Shown here in pieces: positions 25,377 to 34,837 of a stretch of 64,000 nucleotides of DNA. The notes beneath the pieces were generated by a model that saw nothing but the letters and a program-made list of their open reading frames with translations, ran no database searches and was not told the origin of the DNA. The stretch's first letter is position 1, and each line of letters opens with the position of its first letter. The stretch is from Luteimonas vadosa (GTDB lineage Bacteria > Pseudomonadota > Gammaproteobacteria > Xanthomonadales > Xanthomonadaceae), in the NCBI RefSeq assembly GCF_039543545.1, contig NZ_BAABJY010000001.1, forward strand, positions 1,116,001 to 1,180,000. Reading direction: 5' to 3'. The position numbers and the translations under genes are program-made.

Positions 25377-26772
25377 AGACGTCGGGACGGACACGGCAGC
25401 ACGGACTGCCGACGGCACGGACGGGTTGGTGGCCGAGGGCGCGCCGTCCGCACGCAGGAAGCCCACGCGTTACCGGCGCCGGCTGCGCAGCCGCATCGTC
25501 CTGTCGTTCCTGCTGCTGGGCTTCGGCCTGACGGCGCTGTTCGCGTTCGCGACGCAATACGCCCGCAACCGGGTCGAGAACGACCTGGTCGAGGACGTGA
25601 TGAACCGCAACATCCAGGAAGCGGCGCGCCAGTACGAACTGGACCCGGAGAACCCGGCGTTCGCGGTCGACCAGATGCGCGGCTTCGTCTACACCGCCGA
25701 CCGCTTCGCCTCGGTGCGGGAGAACCGGCCCGAGTGGTACGAGCTGCCCGACGGCATCCATGGCTTGAGCGGTACCGACGAGAACGGCGATCCGTTCGCC
25801 TACAAGCTCGCCGTGCGCAAGACACCGGGCGTCTGGTTCTTCCTGGCCTACGACATGACCCAGGCCATCCGCGGCGAGGAACAGTTCCAGCGCGCGATCA
25901 TCGGCTCGGTGCTGGTGTTTTCGCTGTTCTCGCTGCTGATCGGCTGGTGGGCGGCGTCGAGGGTCATGAGTCCGGTGTCGGAACTGGCCAATCGCCTGCG
26001 TGCATCCGGCGACAGCAGCGAACCCGAGGCGCTTGCCGAGCATTTCGCCGACGACGAAGTCGGCCAGCTCGCCAGCGCGCTGGACGATTACTCCGCGCGG
26101 TTGACCGAGGTCGTGCAGCGTGACCGGGAATTCAACGCCGACGTGAGCCACGAGCTGCGGACGCCGCTTGCGGTGATCCGCGGTGCGGCCGAGCTGCTCC
26201 TGTCGCACCCCGGCATCGACGACAAGGCCCGCGCCCGCCTTGCGCGGATACAGCGCGCCGAGCAGCAGTGCACCGACCTCATCAGCGCCCTGCTGTTGCT
26301 GTCGCGCAACGAGCGCGGGCACGGCGCGACCGACGTGGCGCGCGTGGCCGAGCAGCTGCTGGACGCGCACCGCACGCAGCTTGGCTCCAAGCCGCTCGAG
26401 CTGAGGCTGGAGGGCGATCGCCGGATGGTGGTGGATGCCCCGGAGGCCGCGGTCACCGTGGCGCTGGGCAACCTGATCGGCAACGCGGTGAAGTACACCA
26501 CCGAGGGCGAGGTCGTCGTCCGCCTCCACGACGCCGCGGTCGAGGTCGTCGATTCCGGCCCGGGCCTGAGCGCCGAGGACGCCGCGAAACTGTTCGAACG
26601 CGGCTATCGGGGAACCCATGCTGAGCATTCGCAGGGCGGGGGCATCGGGCTGTCGATCGTGCGCCGGCTGTGCGACCTCTACGGCTGGGACGTGCGGGTA
26701 CGGCCGGGTGCGGTCCGCGGCGTGGTGGCGACGTTGCGGTTCGGCCGCGACGAGTCGGCCGGCGCCGCCTAG
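25363..26772 (+). CDS. PhoQ-type sensor histidine kinase
   Basis: Membrane sensor partner of the preceding regulator. The 469-residue protein has a basic cytoplasmic N terminus (about 40 residues), TM1 (IVLSFLLLGFGLTALFAFA), a periplasmic domain of about 125 residues (residues 65-180), TM2 (AIIGSVLVFSLFSLLIGWW), a HAMP segment, the phosphorylated His at about residue 262 in DVSHELRTPLAVIRG, and the ATPase boxes NLIGNAVKYTTE (N), VVDSGPGLS (G1) and GGGIGLSIVRRLC (G2). The periplasmic part is not obviously acidic, so a PhoQ-like magnesium/peptide sensing role is only inferred. The start overlaps the regulator stop by 14 bases. Confidence 0.93.
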   Translation: MTAAEDVGTDTAARTADGTDGLVAEGAPSARRKPTRYRRRLRSRIVLSFLLLGFGLTALFAFATQYARNRVENDLVEDVMNRNIQEAARQYELDPENPAFAVDQMRGFVYTADRFASVRENRPEWYELPDGIHGLSGTDENGDPFAYKLAVRKTPGVWFFLAYDMTQAIRGEEQFQRAIIGSVLVFSLFSLLIGWWAASRVMSPVSELANRLRASGDSSEPEALAEHFADDEVGQLASALDDYSARLTEVVQRDREFNADVSHELRTPLAVIRGAAELLLSHPGIDDKARARLARIQRAEQQCTDLISALLLLSRNERGHGATDVARVAEQLLDAHRTQLGSKPLELRLEGDRRMVVDAPEAAVTVALGNLIGNAVKYTTEGEVVVRLHDAAVEVVDSGPGLSAEDAAKLFERGYRGTHAEHSQGGGIGLSIVRRLCDLYGWDVRVRPGAVRGVVATLRFGRDESAGAA

Positions 26773-26878
26773 CCACCGTTCGCGGGGTTCGGCCCGGGTT
26801 CGCCCGTGGGGACGCGGGCGGCACGTGACCAGCGGACAGATCACGGCACGCATCCACGGTCAAGGCGATGGTGGCTCC

Positions 26879-27814
26879 TCAGCCGTCGATACGTTCGAGC
26901 CAGCCATGCCTGTCGGGCGTGGTGCCGTCGAACAGCCCGAAGAACAGCGCCTGCAGTCGTCGCGTCAGCGGCCCGGCCTTGCCTTGGCCGACCTGGTGGC
27001 CGTCGACGGACCGGATCGGGGTGATCTCGGCCGCCGTGCCGCACATGAACACTTCGTCGCACAGGTAGAGGTATTCGCGCGGCAGGTCGCGTTCGACCAC
27101 CGGGATGCCGGCATCGCGGGCGAGGGTCTTGATGGTGTCCCGGGTGATGCCATTGAGCAGTGCGGCGCTCGCCGGGGGCGTGTGCAGCGCGCCATCGATG
27201 GCCAGGAACAGGTTTTCGCCGGCCCCCTCGCTCAACAAGCCGGTCGATGCCAGCGCGATGCCTTCGCCGAACCCCAGGCGGCGAGCCTCGCGGGCGATCA
27301 GTTGCCCTGACAGGTAGTTACCCGCGGCCTTGGCACCGGCGGGTATGGTGTTGGGCGCGACCCGCTGCCAGCTCGACACGCAGGCATCGATCCCGTCTTC
27401 CAGCGCACCGGCGCCCAGGTAGGTCCCCATCGCCCAGGCGGCGACCGCCACGTCGGTCGGCGTTTCAGCCGACAGCCCGAACCCACCCAGGCCGCGGAAG
27501 GCCACCGGTCGCAGGTAGCCTCGCACCAGGCCGTTGCGTCGCAGTACCTCCGCGCAGGCCGCTTCGATGTCTTCCGGCGAGTACGGGATGTCGATTTCGT
27601 AGATCCGCGCCGATCCGAACAGGCGCCGGATGTGGTCCGTCAGGCGGAAGATCGCCGTTCCCGTGCCCTGTCCGCCGGATGACGTTTCGTAGGCGCGGAT
27701 GCCCTCGAACACGGAGGAACCGTAATGCAGCGCATGCGCCATCACGTGCGTCGTCGCGTCGGCCCAAGGCTTGATGGTGCCGTTGTGCCAGATCCAGTCG
27801 GGGTAGGTGGGCAT
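26879..27814 (-). CDS. ilvE: branched-chain amino acid aminotransferase (class IV)
   Basis: PLP aminotransferase that interconverts leucine, isoleucine or valine and their 2-oxo acids. The 311-residue protein from the ATG at 27814 matches fold-type IV enzymes: HALHYGSSVFEGIRAY near the N terminus, Lys162 in NTIPAGAKAAGNYLSG as PLP lysine, EGAGENLFLAIDG, LNGITRDTIKTLA and CDEVFMCGTAAEITPI. It converges with the sensor kinase; 106 bases lie between. Its start is about 60 bases downstream of the terminator that ends the metzincin transcript. Confidence 0.96.
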   Translation of the reverse strand: MPTYPDWIWHNGTIKPWADATTHVMAHALHYGSSVFEGIRAYETSSGGQGTGTAIFRLTDHIRRLFGSARIYEIDIPYSPEDIEAACAEVLRRNGLVRGYLRPVAFRGLGGFGLSAETPTDVAVAAWAMGTYLGAGALEDGIDACVSSWQRVAPNTIPAGAKAAGNYLSGQLIAREARRLGFGEGIALASTGLLSEGAGENLFLAIDGALHTPPASAALLNGITRDTIKTLARDAGIPVVERDLPREYLYLCDEVFMCGTAAEITPIRSVDGHQVGQGKAGPLTRRLQALFFGLFDGTTPDRHGWLERIDG

Positions 27815-27875
27815 GGGTGCGGGGTCGTGGGATCGCAGGAAAATCAGTCTAGGCGATCGTCGGGCCGCGGCGCCA

Positions 27876-27906
27876 AGAAAAAAAACGGGGCCCGGTGGGC
27901 CCCGTT
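27876..27906 (-). terminator. intrinsic terminator of the metzincin gene
   Basis: On the minus strand AACGGGGCCC pairs perfectly with GGGCCCCGTT around ACC, followed by a run of eight or nine T. It lies 18 bases after the metzincin stop and ahead of ilvE on the same strand. Confidence 0.9.
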
Positions 27907-27923
27907 CGACCGTCGCGCGAACC

Positions 27924-29180
27924 TTAGCGGAAGGCGGCGATGGTTGCCTTGGTGTTGTTGAGCACCCGCTGGTTGTGGTGGGTGCTTGTCGTGCCCATGG
28001 CGGCGCCACCGTAGGTCTTGGCCGGGTTCGACCAGTAGTTGATCCGGGTGCATCCGGACGGGCAGGCGTAGGCCATGATGGTGCGCCAACCGCCGCTGTC
28101 GTACCGGTATCCGTGGCCATAGGCGTACGGCGTGGTGCTCGGGTCGGCGGCCGGGTCGTGGCGCGCCGACTGGAGGTGGCCGATCTCATGGCCGAACGAG
28201 TAGTACCCGGTGGCGCAACCATGGTGCACCGCCGCGAACGCCGTGCTGGCGGTGGAGCCGATCCCGGACGCGAGTCCGCAAGACGAACTGTTGTTGATGA
28301 TCAGGACCCCCACGTCGGCCGAAATCGAATCGCGCGTGGAATGGAAACTGTCCATGTGGCCGTCGCTGGTGCCCCGGAAGCGCGAGAGGTCGGTACTGAA
28401 GCTCCCGGACTCCTTGTAGGACGTGGAGTACGCACCGGCCAGTTGCAAGCTGATGTCGACGCCGCTGTTGGCATAACCCTGGTTGGTCTCCGCGACGGCC
28501 AGGTTGATCAGCCCGCTCGCATCGCCAACGGCGTTGATGGCCGATTGGGTCATGACCACCATCACCCGGATCGTGGAGATCGCCTGGATGGTCGGCGCAC
28601 CGGACGCCATCACGGCAGGGGCCATCGGGATCGTGGGCAGCAGCGAATAGCTGTTCGGGTGGTCGGCCGGCATCCGCGACTCGTCGATCCTGACGAGGGC
28701 GTGCTTCCCCGACCGCAGGGGCCGGAGGGCGTAGAGCTGGCCCTCCTTGCGGATGGTGCCGGTCAGCTTGTTGCCATTGCGCACGATCATCACCGAGTTC
28801 ATCGGATCGTCCGCGATTTCGGCGGTTCCCCAGTTGCGCAGTCTCGGATAGACGTTGGCCTGCGGCGACAGGAGCCCGTACCACACCATGGTGCCGTCAG
28901 GATTGCGGATGGTGTATTGCTTGCTGGCCACAATTTCCTCGCCCCCCACGGCCAACTGGAGGGACTCGCGGGTTTCGGTGACCTGGGAGGCATCGGCCTG
29001 CACCAGGTCGATGCCGGCCGAGGCACGATCCTCCACCAACGCCATGTACGACGGATCCGCTCCTAGGTTCGCGCTCGCCTGGGACTTGGAGAGCAGCGGC
29101 CGGTTCGCCGAGTTGGCGACGGTTCCAGAGCCTGCGAAAACGACAACGGCGATTGCACCCGCCAGTATCGACACCTTCAT
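27924..29180 (-). CDS. secreted zinc metalloprotease, M72-like metzincin
   Basis: A 418-residue protein with signal peptide (MKVSILAGAIAVVVFAGSG) and a C-terminal protease domain. The zinc motif HEIGHLQSARHD (His331, Glu332, His335, His341) and Met-turn TIMAYACPSG mark a metzincin, similar in layout to peptidyl-Asp metallopeptidases (family M72) that are common secreted enzymes of lytic soil bacteria. The usual glycine of HExxHxxGxxH is a serine here. Residues 25-200 likely form an inhibitory propeptide. Four cysteines in the catalytic domain (SSSCGLASGI, HHGCATGYYS, YACPSGCTRI) may form disulfides. It has its own terminator and upstream gap, so it is probably monocistronic. Confidence 0.85.
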   Translation of the reverse strand: MKVSILAGAIAVVVFAGSGTVANSANRPLLSKSQASANLGADPSYMALVEDRASAGIDLVQADASQVTETRESLQLAVGGEEIVASKQYTIRNPDGTMVWYGLLSPQANVYPRLRNWGTAEIADDPMNSVMIVRNGNKLTGTIRKEGQLYALRPLRSGKHALVRIDESRMPADHPNSYSLLPTIPMAPAVMASGAPTIQAISTIRVMVVMTQSAINAVGDASGLINLAVAETNQGYANSGVDISLQLAGAYSTSYKESGSFSTDLSRFRGTSDGHMDSFHSTRDSISADVGVLIINNSSSCGLASGIGSTASTAFAAVHHGCATGYYSFGHEIGHLQSARHDPAADPSTTPYAYGHGYRYDSGGWRTIMAYACPSGCTRINYWSNPAKTYGGAAMGTTSTHHNQRVLNNTKATIAAFR

Positions 29181-29338
29181 GTGATCTCACCCCCACCACC
29201 ACCCGCGGCCGCGCCCCGGGCGGGGTGCGGCGGATGGCTGAAAAGGATTCTGGGATTGCCCGGGGCGACTCCCCGGCCGGAGTGTGCGTCAACGCCCGGA
29301 CGCGGCAAGCTGCAATGCAGCAGGTCGGGTGACGCCCG

Positions 29339-29920
29339 TCACAAACTGATCCACCAGCAGCCCATGTGGCGTCGGAGGCTGAAGGTCGTGCGGGCGGGCG
29401 TGACGCCGTCGGAGAGGGTTTGTTCGATGCGCAGGCCGATGGGCCTGCGGCGGGTGGTCGATTGCGGGTAGTAGTCGGGTGCCGGGTCGGCCGCCCCGTC
29501 TCCTCCCTGCGTGCTGGGCGCATGCAAGGCTCGCAGGTCGACCAGCGGTCGTCGCGCGATGGCCTCCAGCCTGCCAACCACCGCATAGCCCGTTCGCGAC
29601 GAGAGGCCTGGCCAGTGGTAGAGGCTTGCGAGCCGATTGGCGTCGCCGGCATCGATGGCGCTGCCAAGCTCGAAGATCAGGTCCTGCAGTTGCCGGGTGC
29701 ATCCCCCGCGGTAGGGAAGCTTGGCGCCCCCGCCGGGCGATTCCCGCGGGACCCGTTCCACCGCGCCCAGGTCCGCGCAGCGCCGGTCCGTGTACAAGGG
29801 CGTGCCATCGGGCAGGCTGCAACGCTTCACTTGCGCCTGCGCCAGCGGTGTAGCGCCGAAAAAACCCGGCAAGATCAGGACGAGCGGCACGAGAAGCATC
29901 ATTGGACGGCGGCGACGCAT
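29339..29920 (-). CDS. secreted cysteine-containing protein, paralogue A
   Basis: A 193-residue protein with a signal peptide (MRRRRPMMLLVPLVLILPG ... ATPLAQAQ). The N-terminal part of the mature protein, KRCSLPDGTPLYTDRRCADLG, resembles the 'DG-x-x-x-Y-T-D' core of DUF4124-like exported domains. The rest has SYHW-like YHWPGLSSR, a helix (LIFELGSAIDAGDANRLASL), and ends in GCWWISL. It is clearly related to the next gene downstream in the list (30087-30734): same RC...YTD..CA box, same GD-x-NR-x-A-x-x-YHW and same Gly-Cys-aromatic C terminus. Function is unknown; an exported adaptor or inhibitor is possible. 158 bases separate its stop from the metzincin start. Confidence 0.7.
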   Translation of the reverse strand: MRRRRPMMLLVPLVLILPGFFGATPLAQAQVKRCSLPDGTPLYTDRRCADLGAVERVPRESPGGGAKLPYRGGCTRQLQDLIFELGSAIDAGDANRLASLYHWPGLSSRTGYAVVGRLEAIARRPLVDLRALHAPSTQGGDGAADPAPDYYPQSTTRRRPIGLRIEQTLSDGVTPARTTFSLRRHMGCWWISL

Positions 29921-30086
29921 GACCGAAGCCTAACGCCGGCCGCGTGGAGCGGGAAGCCGGAGAAGCTCCGGGGCGGGGCGGGGTTTAGGAGCGGGCGCCG
30001 GGGCGCGCGCGCCAGCGACGGTACCCGGGCAAATGCAACCGCACTGCGCCGCCGCTGGCGTATGGGACTGCCTGCAACCTGACGAG

Positions 30087-30734
30087 CTAGAACTTGACGA
30101 AATAGCAGCCGGCGTACTTCTGCACGCTCAGGTCAACGACCCGGATCGACGCCTTGCCCAGTTGCAGTTGCATGGTTCCGGCATTGCCGGCCGGTTGCGG
30201 GGTGGCGCCGGAGGCATCGGCGTAGAGGTTCGCGTACGAGCCCACAGCGATGCTGGCGTCGAAATAGTGGGTGTCCCGGACCTGTTCCGTGGCCATCGAC
30301 TCCAGCCGCGCGAGGATCCGCTTGCTGTCGTCGCTGCTGACGCCGACCCAGTGGTAGCTTTCGGCGATGCGGTTGACATCGCCCAGGGCGAGCGAGCCGC
30401 GCAGGTCCGCTTCCAGTTGCCGGGGCGTCCGTGCGCATCCGGAGGCCGCGGAGCGTCGCGACGCCGGGATTGCCGCGGTTTCCACCATCGCCACCGCTTG
30501 CTCGCCATCGGCGTCTTCGGTGAACGTCCGCGCCAGGCGGGTCATCATCGGAGCCGGGATCGGTGCACTTTGCGCACCGAAGGCGGCGCAGGCCTTGTCG
30601 GTATAGATCTCGCCGCCGTCCGACGTGGTGCAGCGCTGCAGGGCGGTCGAGGCCTGCGCCGGTTGCGGTGCAGGCAGGCCGGCGAGGGCAGCGGTGGCGA
30701 GCGCGGCGGAAAGGATGCGGGCGGTGGCATTCAT
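30087..30734 (-). CDS. secreted cysteine-containing protein, paralogue B
   Basis: A 215-residue exported protein (signal peptide MNATARILSAALATAALAG ... PAQAS) with mature start LQRCTTSDGGEIYTDKACAAFGA. It shares with the neighbouring paralogue the two-cysteine DUF4124-like box, the SGCAR/GGCTR box, the helix DLRGSLALGDVNRIAESYHW and the C-terminal AGCYFVKF. The middle section is longer and less conserved. The gene pair is tandem on the minus strand with 166 bases between, consistent with local duplication followed by divergence. No enzyme motif is visible. The start at 30734 was chosen for the signal peptide; a longer frame has no such feature. Confidence 0.7.
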   Translation of the reverse strand: MNATARILSAALATAALAGLPAPQPAQASTALQRCTTSDGGEIYTDKACAAFGAQSAPIPAPMMTRLARTFTEDADGEQAVAMVETAAIPASRRSAASGCARTPRQLEADLRGSLALGDVNRIAESYHWVGVSSDDSKRILARLESMATEQVRDTHYFDASIAVGSYANLYADASGATPQPAGNAGTMQLQLGKASIRVVDLSVQKYAGCYFVKF

Positions 30735-30889
30735 GGGTGCGGACTGCGTGCTGGGGGGACGCGTCCATGCTTGCCGCCAGGGCATCAATACCGTGTCGCT
30801 GAATGGGGCTGCGCACTGACCGCCACGTGAATCGCCGGCCCAGGACGCGCAGCATTCAGCTGGCGTCAGGCGTCGCGTGACGGCAGCGT

Positions 30890-31726
30890 CTAGGAGTCCA
30901 GCAGTTCCAGCACCGCGCGCGTCGGCTTGGCGAGATTGAGCGTGTAGAAATGCAGCGCCGGTGCACCGCCCTCGACCAGGCGCCTGCACATCGATGCCAC
31001 CACCTCGGCGCCGAACGCGCGGATCGATTCCACGTCATCGCCATACGCCTGCATGCGCTTGCCGATCCAGCGCGGGATTTCCGCGCCGCACGTCTCCGAG
31101 AAGCGCCGCAGCTGGTTGAAGTTGGAGATCGGCATGATGCCCGGCACGATGGGGATGTCGATGCCCACCCGCCGCGCCGCATCGACGAAATGGAAGTACG
31201 CGTCGGCGTTGTAGAAGTATTGGGTGATCGCGCCGTCGACACCGGCGTCGACCTTGGCCTTGAAGTGCCGCAGGTCGCTCAGGGCGTCCTCGGCCTGCGG
31301 ATGCGTCTCCGGGTAGCACGCGGCCTCGACCTGGAAGTGGTCGCCATGCTCGGCGCGGATGAAGGCGATCAGGTCGGCGGCGAAGCGCAGGTCACCCGGA
31401 TGGCCCATGCCCGAGGGCAGGTCGCCGCGCAGGGCGACGATGCGTCGGCAGCCGAGCGCGCGGTATTCCGCCAGCAGCGCGCGGATCTCGTCGCGGGTGC
31501 CGCCGACGCAGGACAGGTGGGGTGCGGCGTCGAGCGCGTGGGTCTCCAGCAGGTGGCGGACGGTCTCGCTGGTGTAGCTCAGCGTGGAGCCGCCGGCGCC
31601 GAAGGTGCAGGAAACGTAATCAGGCGCATGGGCCTTGAGCTGTTGCGTGGTGCGATCGAGCTGCGCGCGCTGCTCGTCGCTCTTGGGCGGGAAGAATTCG
31701 AAGGAAACGGGTACCGCGACCATCAT
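30890..31726 (-). CDS. metF: methylenetetrahydrofolate reductase
   Basis: FAD enzyme that reduces 5,10-methylene-THF to 5-methyl-THF for methionine synthesis. The 278 residues match bacterial MetF. Signatures are VSFEFFPPKSDEQ at the N terminus (catalytic Glu), VSCTFGAGGSTLSYTSE, IVALRGDLPSG, VEAACYPETHPQA, DGAITQYFYNADAYFHF and IVPGIMPISNFNQLRRFSE. It is the last gene of the metK-ahcY-metF run, 57 bases after ahcY, so it likely shares the SAH-riboswitch controlled transcript. Confidence 0.97.
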   Translation of the reverse strand: MMVAVPVSFEFFPPKSDEQRAQLDRTTQQLKAHAPDYVSCTFGAGGSTLSYTSETVRHLLETHALDAAPHLSCVGGTRDEIRALLAEYRALGCRRIVALRGDLPSGMGHPGDLRFAADLIAFIRAEHGDHFQVEAACYPETHPQAEDALSDLRHFKAKVDAGVDGAITQYFYNADAYFHFVDAARRVGIDIPIVPGIMPISNFNQLRRFSETCGAEIPRWIGKRMQAYGDDVESIRAFGAEVVASMCRRLVEGGAPALHFYTLNLAKPTRAVLELLDS

Positions 31727-31783
31727 GCTCTCCAGGCGGCGCCAGCGTGGAACGGGCGGCCGAGGCCGCCCGTCCGCGTCCGA

Positions 31784-33229
<1,446 letters not shown>

Positions 33230-33269
33230 TGCATTGCTCCGTCGTCGTGGGCCTTTCGACCCTGATCAC

Positions 33270-33343
33270 GGGCGCGGTTGGTGCCTTGCCTCTCGCCGAG
33301 CCTGGCCGCGCTCGAAAGCGTCGCGGTCGCAGCGCCCCTCGGC
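33270..33343 (-). promoter_or_regulatory. SAH riboswitch in the ahcY leader
   Basis: The minus-strand leader contains the hallmark SAH-riboswitch core: GCCGAGGGGCGCTGCGACC (5' part) and CCAGGCTCGGC (P1 3' strand), which pair GCCGAG/CTCGGC, around a P2 hairpin closed by GACGCTTTCGAGCGCG. A downstream GCGCCC (33270-33275) can pair with GGGCGC to form the pseudoknot, and the joined AACCGC element resembles the conserved 3' part. The element ends 40 bases before the ahcY ATG. SAH binding is known for this RNA family to raise expression of ahcY-containing operons. The conserved sequence and location make the assignment strong. Confidence 0.9.
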
Positions 33344-33472
33344 GGGGCGGGGCGGGCTGTGCCCGCCTGTTCTTCGGTGGCGGCGTTCCCGCCGGCCACG
33401 TGCTTGGCCGGACGATCCGGCCTCGCATGACTGGTTGATCGTCGCGCCCGCCGTTGCGGGGCGACGGGGTCT

Positions 33473-34684
33473 TCACTTCAGCTTCGCGGCCTTCCGCAAC
33501 TCCTCGGCCCGATCGGTCTTCTCCCACGAAAACGCCGTGGCCGAGTGCTGCTTGCCCGTGGCGTCGGTATAGGTGAACGGCTTCGGCTTGCGGCCGAAAT
33601 GGCCGTAGGCCGCGGTGGCGCGGTACATCGGGTGCACCAGGTCGAGCATCTGCAGGATGCCGTACGGGCGCAGGTCGAAGTGCTTGCGGATCAGCTTCTC
33701 GATGACGGCGTCGTCGACCTTGCCGGTGCCGAAGGTGGTGACCGAGATCGAAGTCGGCTCGGCGACGCCGATGGCGTAGCTGACCTGCACCTCGCAACGA
33801 TCCGCCAGGCCGGCTGCGACCACGTTCTTGGCGACGTAGCGCGCGGCGTAGGCCGCCGAGCGGTCGACCTTGGACGGATCCTTGCCGGAGAACGCGCCGC
33901 CGCCGTGGCGCGCCCACCCGCCGTAGGTGTCGACGATGATCTTGCGCCCGGTCAGGCCGCAGTCGCCGACCGGGCCGCCGATGATGAACTTGCCGGTGGG
34001 GTTGATGTGGTACTTCGTGCCCTTGTGCAGCCACTTTTCAGGCAGCACGGGCTTGATGACGTGCTCGCGCACCGCCTCGACGAGGTCCTTCTGCTTGATG
34101 TCCGGGTCGTGCTGGGTCGAGAGCACCACCGCATCGATGGCGACCGCCTTGCCGTTCTCGTAGCGCAAGGTGACCTGGCTCTTGGCGTCCGGGCGCAGCC
34201 AGGGCAGGGGAGAATTCTTCTGCTTGCGGACCCTGGCCTGCTGCTCGACCAGGCGATGCGACAGGTGGATCGCGGCGGGCATGAACGTGCCGGTCTCGTT
34301 GGTGGCGTAGCCGAACATCAGCCCCTGGTCGCCGGCGCCCTGCTGCTCTGGCTTCTTGCGGTCCACGCCCTGGTTGATGTCCGGCGACTGCTTGCCGATC
34401 AGGTTGAGCACGCCGCAGGTCTCGCCGTCGAAACCGACGTCGGAGCTGTCGTAGCCGATGTCCAGGATCACGCCTCGGGTCAGCGCCTCCAGGTCGATCC
34501 AGGCGCTGGTGGTGATCTCGCCGGCGACGATCGCGACGCCGGTCTTCACCATGGTCTCGCAGGCCACGCGCGCGCGCTTGTCCTGCGCCAGAATGGCGTC
34601 CAGGACCGCATCGGAGATCTGGTCGGCGATCTTGTCCGGGTGGCCTTCGGAGACCGACTCGGAGGTGAAGAGGGTGCTGGACAT
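33473..34684 (-). CDS. metK: S-adenosylmethionine synthetase
   Basis: Makes SAM from methionine and ATP. From the ATG at 34684 the product has 403 residues. Signatures are TSESVSEGHPDKIADQISDA, GAGDQGLMFGYATNET, YHINPTGKFIIGGPVGD and GGGAFSGKDPSKVDRSAAY, covering the ATP, metal and phosphate sites. A GGGAG ribosome binding site lies upstream. It is 243 bases upstream of ahcY, the two separated by the SAH riboswitch, so metK is not itself under that switch unless read-through occurs. The leader contains a perfect 12-base palindrome, described separately. Confidence 0.98.
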   Translation of the reverse strand: MSSTLFTSESVSEGHPDKIADQISDAVLDAILAQDKRARVACETMVKTGVAIVAGEITTSAWIDLEALTRGVILDIGYDSSDVGFDGETCGVLNLIGKQSPDINQGVDRKKPEQQGAGDQGLMFGYATNETGTFMPAAIHLSHRLVEQQARVRKQKNSPLPWLRPDAKSQVTLRYENGKAVAIDAVVLSTQHDPDIKQKDLVEAVREHVIKPVLPEKWLHKGTKYHINPTGKFIIGGPVGDCGLTGRKIIVDTYGGWARHGGGAFSGKDPSKVDRSAAYAARYVAKNVVAAGLADRCEVQVSYAIGVAEPTSISVTTFGTGKVDDAVIEKLIRKHFDLRPYGILQMLDLVHPMYRATAAYGHFGRKPKPFTYTDATGKQHSATAFSWEKTDRAEELRKAAKLK

Positions 34685-34698
34685 CGGCGGGGCTCCCG

Positions 34699-34743
34699 GG
34701 GATATATCCCTGTATGCGGATGGAAAGATGGCCCGGTATGATA
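34699..34743 (-). promoter_or_regulatory. candidate metK promoter -10 and leader palindrome
   Basis: On the minus strand TATCAT (34738-34743) resembles a -10, about 54 bases before the metK ATG. Between it and the ribosome binding site lies the perfect palindrome GGGATATATCCC (34699-34710), a likely operator or hairpin. It is unlike the enterobacterial MetJ box. No good -35 was found. Confidence 0.4.
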
Positions 34744-34837
34744 CACGGCCGGCGCGGGGCCTGCATTGTCCGTGGAGAGGGGTTGCGGGCGGGTTAAGCC
34801 CCGTATCGGGCGCCGGCCCGCTGCTAGCATCGGCCCG

